From Leifsonia williamsii (GTDB lineage Bacteria > Actinomycetota > Actinomycetes > Actinomycetales > Microbacteriaceae): 64,000 nucleotides of DNA. Numbering within the stretch: the first letter of the stretch is position 1; every line of letters begins with the position of its first letter. Where the stretch lies: assembly GCF_030433685.1 (NCBI RefSeq), contig NZ_JAROCF010000001.1, forward strand, positions 1,116,001-1,180,000, written 5' to 3'. Position numbers and translations under genes: made by a program. Of this stretch, positions 1 through 8,478 are shown piece by piece. The notes beneath the pieces are model-generated. The model was not told the DNA's origin. It made no database searches and saw only the letters and a list, made by a program, of their open reading frames with translations.

Positions 1-1233
1 CGCGACCCCCGCGTCGCCGAGACGGTCACGGCGATGCTGCTCGACATCGAGAAGAACGGGATCGACGCCGTGCGCCGGTACGCGCGGGAGCTCGACCGGT
101 TCGAGAAGGACGACTTCGAGCTGAGCGCCTCCGACCTCGCGTCCTCCGGGTCGCGCATCGCGCCGGAGCTGCGCGAGGCCATCGACCTCGGCTCCGCCCG
201 GACCAAGCAGTTCGCCGCCCTGCAGCGCGAGCACCTCGAGGACTTCGAGGCCGAGATCGCGCCGGGGCTGGTCGTCGGTCAGAAGTACGTGCCGGTCGGC
301 AACGTCGGCGCGTACCTGCCGGCGGGCCGCTTCCCGCTCACCGCCAGCGCCTTCATGACGGTCGGCGTCGCGAAGGTCGCCGGCGTGCCGTCGGTCATCG
401 GCTGCACCCCGCCGCAGCCGCACGGCGGCGTCAACGACGCGGTCGCCTACACCGCATACGTCTCCGGTATCGACCACCTGTTCGTCGTCGGCGGCGTGCA
501 GGCGCTCGCCGCGATGGCGTTCGGCCTGCTCGGCCAGGCGCCGGTGGACATGATCGTCGGCGCCGGCAACGCGTACGTCGCCGAGGCGAAGCGGCAGCTC
601 TTCGGCACGGTCGCCATCGACCTCCTCGCCGGCCCCAGCGAGGTCGCCGTGATCGCGGACGACACCGCCGATCCCGAGCTGGTCGCGGCCGACCTGCTCG
701 GCCAGGCCGAGCACGGCCCGAACTCGCCGGCGGCCCTCGTCACCACCTCGGAGCGCCTCGGCCGGCTGGTCATCGCCGCCGTCGACCGCCAGCTCGAGAC
801 CCTGTCGACCGCGTCGATCTGCGGTTCGGCCTGGCGCGACTTCGGCTCGGTCGTCCTCGTGGAGAACAAGGAGGACGCGGTTCTCGTCATGGACGAGCTC
901 GCCCCCGAGCACCTCGAGATCCAGACCGCCGACGACGCCTTCTACCAGGACGCGCTGACCAACTACGGCTCCCTCTTCATCGGCCCGTGGAGCACGGTCG
1001 CCTACTCCGACAAGGGCATGGCGGGCACCAACCACACCCTCCCGACCGCCGGCGGCGCGAAGCACAGCGCCGGCCTGTCCGTCTCCCGCTACCTCAAGCC
1101 CCTCACCTTCCAGAAGATCAGCCGCGAAGCGACCCCGCTGCTCGCCCCGGCCGTCGAGACCATCTCGGCGAGCGAAGGGATGTCCGCCCACGAGGCGACC
1201 GCGACGATGCGCATGCAGCGCTACGTCGGCTGA
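1..1233 (+). CDS. HisD-family dehydrogenase, HpsN-like paralogue (5' end outside window)
   Basis: The reading frame is open from base 1, so the start lies upstream; 410 residues are visible, close to the usual ~430 of the family. It belongs to the histidinol dehydrogenase fold, which oxidises an alcohol to a carboxylate with two NAD+. The APEHLEIQ segment keeps the conserved Glu-His pair, and GTNHTLPTAGG is the metal/substrate loop. The YSDKGMAGTNHTLPT and LKPLTFQK stretches are typical of the paralogue group that includes sulfopropanediol dehydrogenase HpsN rather than biosynthetic HisD. The gene sits 25 bp upstream of a sugar ABC importer and alpha-glucosidase, with no his genes, so it probably oxidises an alcohol released from an imported glycoside. 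The substrate is unknown. Family assignment is firm; function is inferred. Confidence 0.85.
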   Translation, partial: RDPRVAETVTAMLLDIEKNGIDAVRRYARELDRFEKDDFELSASDLASSGSRIAPELREAIDLGSARTKQFAALQREHLEDFEAEIAPGLVVGQKYVPVGNVGAYLPAGRFPLTASAFMTVGVAKVAGVPSVIGCTPPQPHGGVNDAVAYTAYVSGIDHLFVVGGVQALAAMAFGLLGQAPVDMIVGAGNAYVAEAKRQLFGTVAIDLLAGPSEVAVIADDTADPELVAADLLGQAEHGPNSPAALVTTSERLGRLVIAAVDRQLETLSTASICGSAWRDFGSVVLVENKEDAVLVMDELAPEHLEIQTADDAFYQDALTNYGSLFIGPWSTVAYSDKGMAGTNHTLPTAGGAKHSAGLSVSRYLKPLTFQKISREATPLLAPAVETISASEGMSAHEATATMRMQRYVG

Positions 1234-1258
1234 CCCCACCCCCCAACGGAGGAAACCC

Positions 1259-2590
1259 ATGTCACACGCACCCCGCCGGTCTGTCGCGCTCGTCATCGGC
1301 GCGACCCTGGCCGCGCTCGCCCTGACCAGCTGCGCCGCACCCGGATCCGGCTCGGCCTCCTCGGCCTCCGGCTCCGAGACCATCTCGGCGAAGGTCACCG
1401 CCGCCGACGTGAAGAAGCTGGGCTCGACCACCCTCTCGGTCTGGGCCGACCAGGCCGAGCAGCCGCTGATGAAGAACTTCATCCCGGCGTACGAGAAGGC
1501 GTACCCGAACGTGAAGGTGGACATCACCTACAAGAGCTTCGACGACCTGATCGCGACGGTGGTCAACGCCGCGGCGAGCAAGACCGCGCCCGACGTGTTC
1601 CAGGGCAACATCGGCTACGCCGTCGACGGCGCCCTCGTGAAGGCGAAGCTCGTCCGCCCGCTCGACGACGTCGCGAAGGTGTACGGCTGGACCACCGGCA
1701 CCGGCGCCTCCACGCTGTCGCCGGCCCGCTGGAACGAGGACGGCACCGCCTTCGGCTCCGGCACCCTCTACGGCATGTCGCCGATCAGCGAGGTGCAGGG
1801 CATCTACTACAACAAGGCCAAGCTCTCCGCGCTCGGCCTCGACGCGCCGGCCTCCATCGCCGACCTCGAGAAGGATGCGGCCGCGGCGAAGGCGGCGGGC
1901 GAGACCCCGATGATGCTCGGCAACTCGGACCAGTACGCGGCGACGCACATCTTCAGCGACATCGCGGTGACCGACGAGAAGCCGGCCACGATCCGCGACT
2001 GGATCGGCGGCGAGAAGGGCGCGACGTTCGAGACCTCCGGCAACGCGAAGGCGGCCGACACGATGCGCGACTGGGTGTCGAAGGGCTGGTTCGAGTCCGG
2101 CTATGACGGCCTCAGCAACGAGGACGCCCTGGCCAAGTTCGCGGGCGGCACCGGCGTGTTCTTCGTCGGCGGCTCGTGGAACGGCGCCGCGCTGAACGCC
2201 GACGGCTACGGCTTCGGCTCGCTGGTCTCCGGCGGCGTCGGAGCCACGGCCTCCCCGTGGCACATCAGCGCCAAGACCGAGAAGTCGGCCGCCGGCATCG
2301 CCTGGCTCGACATGCTGCACCAGCCGCAGACCGGCCAGTGGATCCTCGACGGCGGTCGCCTGCCGGTCGTGACCGACGGGGTGAAGGCCGCCGACAGCCT
2401 GAGCGCCGAGACCCTCGACGCTCTGAAGAAGACCATCGAGGCGGGCACCCAGGTCGGCTACTACGACTGGACCACGACTGACATGCTCAGCGTCATGGGC
2501 GGCGCCCTCCAGGAGGTCATGGCCGGCCGCACCTCCGGCGCCGACTTCACGAAGACCGTCCAGGCGGCGTGGACCAAGGGTCACAAGTGA
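1259..2590 (+). CDS. Carbohydrate ABC transporter substrate-binding lipoprotein
   Basis: A 443-residue extracellular solute-binding protein of family 1. The start is preceded by a strong GGAGGAAA ribosome site. Residues 1-25 form a lipoprotein signal with lipobox LTSC, so the mature protein is lipidated and held at the outer face of the membrane. The body has the family-1 pattern: LSVWADQAEQ, a YPNVKVDITYKSFDD segment, and a hinge region near GIYYNKAKLSALGLD. It delivers sugar or glycoside to the two permeases encoded directly downstream; the permease start overlaps its stop by 4 bp. No ATPase is encoded here, so a shared MsiK/MalK-type ATPase elsewhere is likely, as is common in actinobacteria. 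Confidence 0.9.
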   Translation: MSHAPRRSVALVIGATLAALALTSCAAPGSGSASSASGSETISAKVTAADVKKLGSTTLSVWADQAEQPLMKNFIPAYEKAYPNVKVDITYKSFDDLIATVVNAAASKTAPDVFQGNIGYAVDGALVKAKLVRPLDDVAKVYGWTTGTGASTLSPARWNEDGTAFGSGTLYGMSPISEVQGIYYNKAKLSALGLDAPASIADLEKDAAAAKAAGETPMMLGNSDQYAATHIFSDIAVTDEKPATIRDWIGGEKGATFETSGNAKAADTMRDWVSKGWFESGYDGLSNEDALAKFAGGTGVFFVGGSWNGAALNADGYGFGSLVSGGVGATASPWHISAKTEKSAAGIAWLDMLHQPQTGQWILDGGRLPVVTDGVKAADSLSAETLDALKKTIEAGTQVGYYDWTTTDMLSVMGGALQEVMAGRTSGADFTKTVQAAWTKGHK

Positions 2591-3525
2591 CCGTCCTCAC
2601 CCCGACCGAGACCGCCGGCGTCGTCGTCGCCACCCGACGACGCCGGCGGCGGCTCACCCGCGCGAGCTGGTCCAGCCTGCTCTACCTCGCGCCGGCGCTG
2701 GTGTTCTTCGGGCTGTTCGTCGTCTACCCGATCATCACCTCCATCCAGTTCTCCTTCTACGACTACGACGGCCTGACGGTGGCGACGCCGGCCGGCTTCG
2801 CCAACTACGTCAACGTCTTCACCGACCCGGACCTCCGGGCGGCGCTCGCCCACTCCCTGGTCCTCCTCGTCTTCTATGCGGCGCTGCCGGTGTGCATCGG
2901 ACTGCTGCTCGCGGGCGCGATGTCGCGCATCCGCATCTACGGGCTGACCCTGTTCCGCGCGCTGCTGTTCGTGCCCCAGATCCTGTCGAGCGTCGTGGTC
3001 GCCGTCGCCTGGCGCGGCCTGCTCGCCACGGACGGTCCCGTGAACTGGGTGCTGCAGCACATCGGCCTCGGCGCGCTTGCGACCGCGTGGCTCGGGAACT
3101 TCGACACCGCGCTCCCGGCCATCGGCGTGATCGGGACCTGGGTCGAGTACGGCCTCTGCATGGTGCTCTTCCTCGCCGGCATCGTCACCATCGACCGCTC
3201 GCTGTACGAGGCGGCGCGGCTCGACGGCGCCGGCGCCGTGCGCGAGTTCTTCGCGATCACCCTGCCGGCGCTGCGGCCGCAGATCTCGATCGCGCTCATC
3301 CTCACGATCACCTTCGCGCTGCGCAACTTCGACCTCATCTGGAACACCACGCGCGGCGGGCCGGGCACCTCCACCACCGTGCCGTCGCTGTTCGTCTACC
3401 TCGACGCGTTCCAGAACCGTCAGCTCGGGCAGGCGTCCGCGCTCGCGGTCGTGCTGACCGTGATCATCTTCGTCGTCGTGACCGCGGTCCAGGCGCTCCT
3501 GCAAGAGAGAGGAGAACGGTCGTGA
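2587..3525 (+). CDS. Sugar ABC transporter permease (MalF/UgpA type)
   Basis: A 312-residue inner-membrane permease. The GTG start at 2587 overlaps the stop of the binding-protein gene (GTGA), which is why it was preferred to an upstream in-frame codon. Six hydrophobic segments are visible, beginning with SLLYLAPALVFFGLFVVYPI. The EAA-type loop reads YEAARLDGAGAVREFFAITLP near residues 205-225 and would dock the ATPase. It forms a heterodimer with the next permease and is translationally coupled to both neighbours. Confidence 0.92.
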   Translation: MTVLTPTETAGVVVATRRRRRRLTRASWSSLLYLAPALVFFGLFVVYPIITSIQFSFYDYDGLTVATPAGFANYVNVFTDPDLRAALAHSLVLLVFYAALPVCIGLLLAGAMSRIRIYGLTLFRALLFVPQILSSVVVAVAWRGLLATDGPVNWVLQHIGLGALATAWLGNFDTALPAIGVIGTWVEYGLCMVLFLAGIVTIDRSLYEAARLDGAGAVREFFAITLPALRPQISIALILTITFALRNFDLIWNTTRGGPGTSTTVPSLFVYLDAFQNRQLGQASALAVVLTVIIFVVVTAVQALLQERGERS

Positions 3526-4322
3526 AGACCACGCTCCGCGAATCCGTCACCACCCACGCCCTGCTGATCGTCGCGGCGCTGTTCGCCGTCTACCCGCTCG
3601 GGTCGATCGTCGCCTCCTCGCTCTCCGGCCGCTCCGGCGGCATCGACTGGGGCAACTTCGCCGTGGCCTGGACCCGCGGGCACTTCGCGTCGGCGCTCAC
3701 GTCGAGCGCCATCGTCGCCATCACGGTCGTCATCGTCACGGCCGTGATCTCCTGCACGGCCGGCTACGCGCTCGGCACCATGCGCGTGCCGGGCAGCCGG
3801 GTGATCATGGCCGTGCTGCTCGTCGGCCTCGTGCTGCCCTACGAGGTCACGGTGCTGCCGCTGTACCAGCTGCTCTCCGGCTGGGGGCTGGTCGACACCT
3901 ACTGGGCGCTCATCCTGCCGCAGGTCGGGCTCTCGGTGCCGCTCGGCGTGTTCTGGATGCGGACCTTCTTCGCCTCCGTGCCCGGCGAGATCCTGGAGGC
4001 GGCGCGGATGGACGGGGCGTCGCGCTTCCAGATCCTGCGGCAGGTGCTGCTCCCGATCGCCGGGCCCGCCGTGGCGACGCTCTCGACCATCCTGTTCCTG
4101 TTCACCTGGAACGAGTTCCTGCTCGCGCTCGTGCTCGTGCCCGGCAACGTATCGGCGCAGACCGCGCCGCTCGCACTGTCGTTCTTCGCGGGGACCGACC
4201 GGGCCAGCAACCCGAGCGTCACGGCGGCCGCGGCCGTCCTCGTCGCCCTGCCCATCATCGTCGCCTACATCGTGCTGCAACGCCGGCTCATCACCGGCCT
4301 CACAGCGGGAGCCGTGAAATGA
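3522..4322 (+). CDS. Sugar ABC transporter permease (MalG/UgpE type)
   Basis: A 266-residue permease with six predicted membrane spans. The GTG start at 3522 lies inside the previous stop (GTGA overlap), and a GGAGAACG ribosome site precedes it. The EAA loop LEAARMDGASRFQILRQVLLP is close to consensus. It is the second half of the translocation pore, and its stop overlaps the ATG of the alpha-glucosidase, so import and hydrolysis genes are co-translated. Confidence 0.92.
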   Translation: MKTTLRESVTTHALLIVAALFAVYPLGSIVASSLSGRSGGIDWGNFAVAWTRGHFASALTSSAIVAITVVIVTAVISCTAGYALGTMRVPGSRVIMAVLLVGLVLPYEVTVLPLYQLLSGWGLVDTYWALILPQVGLSVPLGVFWMRTFFASVPGEILEAARMDGASRFQILRQVLLPIAGPAVATLSTILFLFTWNEFLLALVLVPGNVSAQTAPLALSFFAGTDRASNPSVTAAAAVLVALPIIVAYIVLQRRLITGLTAGAVK

Positions 4323-6013
4323 CCCAGCCCATCGAGACCCTTCGCACCGCCACCGGCATCGACCCGGCCGACACCGACTGGTGGCGCGATGCCGTGATCT
4401 ACCAGATCTATCCCCGGTCGTACAGCGACAGCAACGGCGACGGCATCGGCGACCTGCCGGGCATCGTCTCACGCCTCGGCCACCTCGCCCGGCTGGGCGT
4501 CGACGCCGTCTGGCTGTCGCCCTTCTATCCGTCGCCGCAGCGCGACGGCGGCTACGACGTGGCGGACTACCGCGACGTCGACCCGCAGTTCGGCACGCTC
4601 GCGGATGCGGACGCGCTCATCGAGATGGCCCACGGGCACGGCATCCGCATCATCGTCGACCTCGTCCCCAACCACTGCTCGTGGGACCATCCGGCGTTCC
4701 GCGCGGCGCTCGCCGCCGCACCGGGGAGCCCCGAGCGCGCACTCTTCCACTTCCGGGACGGCCGCGGTGAGCACGGCGAGCTGCCTCCCAACGACTGGCA
4801 GTCGATGTTCGAGGGGCCGGCCTGGACGCGGGTGACGGAGGCCGACGGCACCCCCGGGCAGTGGTACCTCCACCTGTTCGACACCTCGCAGCCCGACTGG
4901 AACTGGGCCGACGAGCGCGTGCGCGACGACTTCCGCACGACCCTGCGCTTCTGGCTCGACCGCGGCGTCGACGGGTTCCGCGTCGACGTCTGCGACGCCC
5001 TGGTGAAGGCCGACGGCCTGCCCGACTGGCCGCACGCGACGCACGGCGTCGTGACCCCGATCGACGGCCGCATGCCGCCGATGTGGGATCAGGAGGGCAT
5101 CCACGAGATCTTCCGCGACTGGCGGGAGGTGCTCGACGAGTACGAGGGCACGCGCATCCTCTGCGCGGAGGCGTGGCTCCCGCCCGAGCGCACCGCCCGG
5201 ATCGTCCGGCCCGGCGAGATGCACCAGGCGTTCAACTTCGCCTACCTGGAGCAGGCGTGGGACGCGGGCGACATCCGCACGACGATCGAGACCTCCCTCG
5301 CTGCGAACGACGCCGTGGGTGCGCCGACGACCTGGGTGCTGTCGAACCACGACGTCATGCGTCACGCCAGCCGCTACGGCTACGACGGCCGGGTCGACCT
5401 GGAGGCGGGCGTCGGCCGCGACGACCCGCAGCCCGACCGCCCGCTGGGTCTGCGCCGCGCCCGCGCCGCGACCGCGTTGATGCTGGCCCTGCCCGGCTCG
5501 GTGTACCTGTACCAGGGCGAGGAGCTCGGCCTCCCCGATGTCACCGACCTCCCGGACGACAAGCGCCAGGACCCGGTGTGGGAGCGCTCCGGCCACGCGA
5601 TCCGCGGCCGTGACGGCTCCCGGGTCCCGTTGCCGTGGGAACCGGGGGAGCCGTCCTTCGGCTTCTCGTCGGTGCCCGCCGCCGACACCTGGCTGCCGCA
5701 GCCGGAGTACTACGGCGAGTACGCCGTGGCCCTGCAGGACGGCGACCCGCTCTCCACGCTCAGCCTGTACCGGGAGGCGCTGGTGCTGCGCCGCGCGCTC
5801 GGGCTCGGCGACGGCGAGCTGGAGTGGGTGCCCGGCTCGCCGGAGGGGGTCATCGCCTTCCGCCGCGGGCGGATCGAGGTGCTCGCGAACGTCTCGGGCG
5901 CCGAGGTGCGCCTCCCGGCCGGCAGCGAGATCCTGCTCGCCTCGGACGGCGACCGCGAACCGGGCCGGAGCGTCGGCCGGGACACCACGGTCTGGTTCAC
6001 GCCGGGGGAGTAG
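4319..6013 (+). CDS. GH13 alpha-glucosidase (oligo-1,6-glucosidase / trehalose-6-P hydrolase-like)
   Basis: A 564-residue cytoplasmic enzyme of the alpha-amylase family GH13; no signal peptide. The barrel starts with WWRDAVIYQIYPRSYSDSNG. The four conserved regions are present: DLVPNH, GFRVDVCDAL with nucleophile Asp223, ILCAEAW with acid/base Glu284, and LSNHDVMRH with transition-state Asp345. The QPDWNW motif is typical of exo-acting alpha-glucosidases. It would hydrolyse the alpha-glucoside brought in by the ABC importer. The exact substrate (isomaltose, maltose, sucrose or a glucosyl-polyol) cannot be fixed from sequence; the co-operonic HisD-like enzyme suggests an aglycone that is then oxidised. 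Confidence 0.9.
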   Translation: MTQPIETLRTATGIDPADTDWWRDAVIYQIYPRSYSDSNGDGIGDLPGIVSRLGHLARLGVDAVWLSPFYPSPQRDGGYDVADYRDVDPQFGTLADADALIEMAHGHGIRIIVDLVPNHCSWDHPAFRAALAAAPGSPERALFHFRDGRGEHGELPPNDWQSMFEGPAWTRVTEADGTPGQWYLHLFDTSQPDWNWADERVRDDFRTTLRFWLDRGVDGFRVDVCDALVKADGLPDWPHATHGVVTPIDGRMPPMWDQEGIHEIFRDWREVLDEYEGTRILCAEAWLPPERTARIVRPGEMHQAFNFAYLEQAWDAGDIRTTIETSLAANDAVGAPTTWVLSNHDVMRHASRYGYDGRVDLEAGVGRDDPQPDRPLGLRRARAATALMLALPGSVYLYQGEELGLPDVTDLPDDKRQDPVWERSGHAIRGRDGSRVPLPWEPGEPSFGFSSVPAADTWLPQPEYYGEYAVALQDGDPLSTLSLYREALVLRRALGLGDGELEWVPGSPEGVIAFRRGRIEVLANVSGAEVRLPAGSEILLASDGDREPGRSVGRDTTVWFTPGE

Positions 6014-6082
6014 TCGGGGGCGGGGCCTCGGCCCGGCGGGCGGGGCTATCCGCGCCTGCCGCCCGGCGGCTACCTTCTGGCC

Positions 6083-6445
6083 ATGACCACCAGATCGGTG
6101 CGCGCGGCCCTCGCCATCGCCGCGGCCCTTGCCCTGACCGCTCTCAGCGGATGCTCGTCCGCCTCCTCGCTCCCCGGCGACTGGGGGGAGGAGGCTGCGG
6201 GCGAGCCGTCGCTGACCATCGAGTCCGACGGCACCTTCACCGGCACGGACGGCTGCAACCCCGTCGAGGGCACGGGCACGATCGACGGCGACACGTTCAC
6301 CTTCGGGCCGTTCGCGGCGATCACCAAGGCGTGCGAAGGCGTCACGCCCTGGCTGAACCTCGCCAGCACGGCGAAGGTCGACGGCGACACGCTGACGGTG
6401 TACCGCTCCGGCGGGAAGGAGATCGGGACGCTGGAGCGGCGCTAG
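6083..6445 (+). CDS. Small META/HslJ-type lipoprotein
   Basis: A 120-residue protein with a lipoprotein signal (lipobox LSGC at about residue 24). The mature part, DWGEEAAGEPSLTIESDGTF followed by GTDGCNPVEGTGTIDGDTF and an ITKACEGV segment, matches the short META domain seen in HslJ-like envelope proteins, whose role is not well defined. It has its own short upstream gap of 69 bp after the glucosidase gene and converges with the marR gene, overlapping its 3' end by 4 bp. Confidence 0.75.
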   Translation: MTTRSVRAALAIAAALALTALSGCSSASSLPGDWGEEAAGEPSLTIESDGTFTGTDGCNPVEGTGTIDGDTFTFGPFAAITKACEGVTPWLNLASTAKVDGDTLTVYRSGGKEIGTLERR

Positions 6446-6924
6446 AGGCTCTCGCCCTCGTTGCCGGGTGCGGTGTCGGCGCCCGCCCGGAGCGCGCGGA
6501 TCATGCTCTGGAGGCTGCCGAAGGCCGCCGTGCGCTCCTCGGGCGTCATACCGCTCAGCATCCGCTCCTCGACGGAGCGCACGGCGGCGCTCGCCCGACC
6601 GAGGAGCTCACGGCCGTGCGGGGTGAGCCGGGTCGGGATCGCCTTGCCGACCGCGGCCTCCACCGCCCGGGTCACCTGGCCGTCGCGCTCCAGCGTCTGC
6701 AGCAGCACGTTCATGGTCTGCCTCGTGACGAACGCTCCGCGCGCGAGCTCGGAGTTGGACAGGCCGGGACGCTGGGCCAGCAGTTCGAGGCAGGAGTAGT
6801 GGGTCACGTTCATGCCGAGCGGGCGGAGCACCTCCTCCATCGCCGCCCGGAGAGCGCTGGACGCCTCCTTGAGCACGTAGCCGAGCGAGGTGTCGAGGTC
6901 GATGCCGGCGTCGTCTTGACTCAT
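6442..6924 (-). CDS. MarR-family transcriptional regulator
   Basis: A 160-residue winged-helix regulator. The start was set at the ATG at 6924 (MSQDDAGIDL), because the longer frame would run through the operator region. The HTH region reads LSNSELARGAFVTRQTMNVL, followed by a wing and the dimerising C-terminal helices. It is divergent from a VOC-family gene. Two palindromes of the form xTGTCAG-N4-CTGACAx lie in the intergenic space, one overlapping its own start, so autoregulation and control of the VOC gene are likely. Confidence 0.88.
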   Translation of the reverse strand: MSQDDAGIDLDTSLGYVLKEASSALRAAMEEVLRPLGMNVTHYSCLELLAQRPGLSNSELARGAFVTRQTMNVLLQTLERDGQVTRAVEAAVGKAIPTRLTPHGRELLGRASAAVRSVEERMLSGMTPEERTAAFGSLQSMIRALRAGADTAPGNEGESL

Positions 6925-6968
6925 GTCAGTATTCTGACATAGAGTCGCGTGTGTCAGAAAACTGACAC
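6923..6968. promoter_or_regulatory. Tandem MarR operators between marR and the VOC gene
   Basis: Two palindromes of the same design are visible. The first, at 6923-6940, is ATGTCAG-TATT-CTGACAT. The second, at 6951-6968, is GTGTCAG-AAAA-CTGACAC. Their centres are 28 bp apart, close to three helical turns. The first covers the start codon of the marR gene; the second lies upstream of the VOC gene. The shared core and the placement between divergent genes support binding by the adjacent MarR protein. Confidence 0.7.
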
Positions 6969-6986
6969 GCATCGATTGGAGCCACC

Positions 6987-7355
6987 ATGCCCGTCACCGG
7001 ACCCGATTTCGTCTCCCTCCAGACCCGCGACCTCGACGCGTCGCGCGCGTTCTACGAGCACTACCTCGGCCTCGTCCGCTCGCCGGCCGGTCCGCCGCAC
7101 GCCGTCGTCTTCGAGACCACGCCCATCGCGTTCGCCCTGCGCGACCTCGTCCCTGGCACCGACCTCGCCGCGGTCTCCCAGCCCGGCATCGGCGCGGCGA
7201 TCTGGCTGCACGCGACCGACGTCCAGGCCATCCATGACGCCCTCGCCGCCGACGGCCACCGCATCGTGGCCGAGCCGATCGATGGCCCGTTCGGGCGCAC
7301 CTTCATCTTCGCCGACCCGGACGGATACCACGTGACGCTGCACGACCGCGGGTGA
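6987..7355 (+). CDS. VOC/glyoxalase-fold protein
   Basis: A 122-residue single-domain vicinal-oxygen-chelate protein: FVSLQTRDLDASRAFYEHYL at the start, and FADPDGYHVTLHDRG at the end with the usual DPDG turn. Family members bind metals or small electrophiles, detoxify glyoxal-type compounds or sequester antibiotics. A GGAG ribosome site precedes the ATG. It is probably the target of the divergent MarR regulator, so a stress or detoxification role is plausible but not shown. Confidence 0.8.
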   Translation: MPVTGPDFVSLQTRDLDASRAFYEHYLGLVRSPAGPPHAVVFETTPIAFALRDLVPGTDLAAVSQPGIGAAIWLHATDVQAIHDALAADGHRIVAEPIDGPFGRTFIFADPDGYHVTLHDRG

Positions 7356-7379
7356 GGGGCGGGCGGCTGCGGGGAGCGG

Positions 7380-7658
7380 CTAAGCGCCCTGCGGCCGCGG
7401 CCGATCGAACCGCACTCCGTCGGGGTCCGGCGCCCCGGCGAGGTTGATCAGCAGCATGATCGGGCCGATCAGCGGGATGAGCCCGAAGAAGAACAGGCCG
7501 CCCGAACTGTTCACGTCGTGCAGGCGCCGCCAGGTGATCGCGAGCATCGGCACGATGAGCGCGAGCATGTAGACGTCGACAACGGCCACGAGGAGCAGTG
7601 AGCCGACGGCGTAGGCCGTGTCGGGGAGGAGGCGCAGCGGCATCGGCAGGATGATCAC
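7380..7658 (-). CDS. DUF805-like membrane protein, N-terminally short
   Basis: A 92-residue hydrophobic protein whose ITWRRLHDVNSSGGLFFFGL segment and PLIGPIMLLI span match the C-terminal half of DUF805 membrane proteins. The usual N-terminal part with the R.SR.EFW motif is missing. The frame stays open upstream to a stop near 7699 but offers only a GTG at 7658, so either this is a truncated relic or a real short form. The upstream end abuts the divergent gntR promoter. Confidence 0.5.
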   Translation of the reverse strand: MIILPMPLRLLPDTAYAVGSLLLVAVVDVYMLALIVPMLAITWRRLHDVNSSGGLFFFGLIPLIGPIMLLINLAGAPDPDGVRFDRPRPQGA

Positions 7659-7704
7659 CGCGATGACGGGTGGGATGTTCGCCGCGGCGTCCCTCCCTCA
7701 CTTG

Positions 7705-7729
7705 CAGTACAGGTAGTGAACAGGTACTG
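7705..7729. promoter_or_regulatory. Candidate GntR operator upstream of gntR
   Basis: Inverted arms CAGTAC and GTACTG, 13 bases apart, contain the direct repeat ACAGGTA (7709-7715 and 7720-7726). The element ends 8 bases before the GntR start codon, a position suited to autoregulation. Confidence 0.45.
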
Positions 7730-7737
7730 TATCGCGC

Positions 7738-8478
7738 ATGGACAACGACGCCGCCTCGGCCACGCGCAGCCGGACCTCGCTCAAACGGCAGGAGATCGCG
7801 GACGAGCTGCGCTCCGCCATCCTGAGCGGCGCCTACCGCAACGGAACCCTGCTGCCGGGCGAGAACGAGCTCGCGCAGCGGTTCGCGGTCAGCCGCGGCA
7901 CCATCCGCCGGGCGCTCGACGCGCTCGCCGAGGAGGAGCTGATCGACACGCGCACCGGCGTCGGGTCGTTCGTGACCTTCGACGGGCAGGAGCTCGGCGA
8001 CAACCCGAGCTGGGGCCGTGCCCTGAGCGTCAGCGGCACCGTCAACCGCACCGACATCCTGCGTGCCGAGGTCGTCCGCGATCCCGAGCTCGCCGCCTCC
8101 GTGAGCGCGAGCGGGATGGACTTCCTCGCGCTCGACCGCGTGCGGCGCCTCGACGACGGCACGGCCGTCTCGCTCGAGCGCAGCCGCGTACCCGCGATCG
8201 GCCGCATCGCCGACGTGCCGCTCGACGGGCTCGTGGACGACTCGCTCACCCAGACCATGCACGCCGCCGGGCTCATCCCGGCGCAGGGCGACGAGTGGAT
8301 CGCCGTCACCACGCTCGACGACGCCGACGCCGCGCTGATGGGCCGGCGACCGGGGGAGGCGTTCCTCCACGCCGTGCGGATCGCCCGCGACGCCGACGGG
8401 CGCTTCGTCGAGAAGGTGGTCAGCCTCCTCGATCCGCAGCGATTCCGCCTCCACCTCACGTTCGGGGCCGGCCGATGA
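7738..8478 (+). CDS. GntR/HutC-family (UTRA domain) transcriptional regulator
   Basis: A 246-residue regulator. The N-terminal winged helix spans residues ~15-85 (KRQEIADELRSAILSGAY, NELAQRFAVSRGTIRRALDAL and TRTGVGSFV). A C-terminal UTRA ligand-binding domain follows (LDRVRRLDDGTAVSLERSRV, then VTTLDDADAALMGRRPGEAF). UTRA regulators usually respond to the substrate of the adjacent operon. Its stop overlaps the ADP-ribosylglycohydrolase start by 4 bp. The pairing of a HutC-type regulator with DraG-like, kinase and permease genes parallels yegW in E. coli. Confidence 0.9.
   Translation: MDNDAASATRSRTSLKRQEIADELRSAILSGAYRNGTLLPGENELAQRFAVSRGTIRRALDALAEEELIDTRTGVGSFVTFDGQELGDNPSWGRALSVSGTVNRTDILRAEVVRDPELAASVSASGMDFLALDRVRRLDDGTAVSLERSRVPAIGRIADVPLDGLVDDSLTQTMHAAGLIPAQGDEWIAVTTLDDADAALMGRRPGEAFLHAVRIARDADGRFVEKVVSLLDPQRFRLHLTFGAGR

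Noticed and set aside
1..1233. Biosynthetic histidinol dehydrogenase (hisD)
   Set aside because: No other his genes are nearby, it is linked to sugar uptake, and its GTNHTLPT/YSDK features match the HpsN-like paralogue group.
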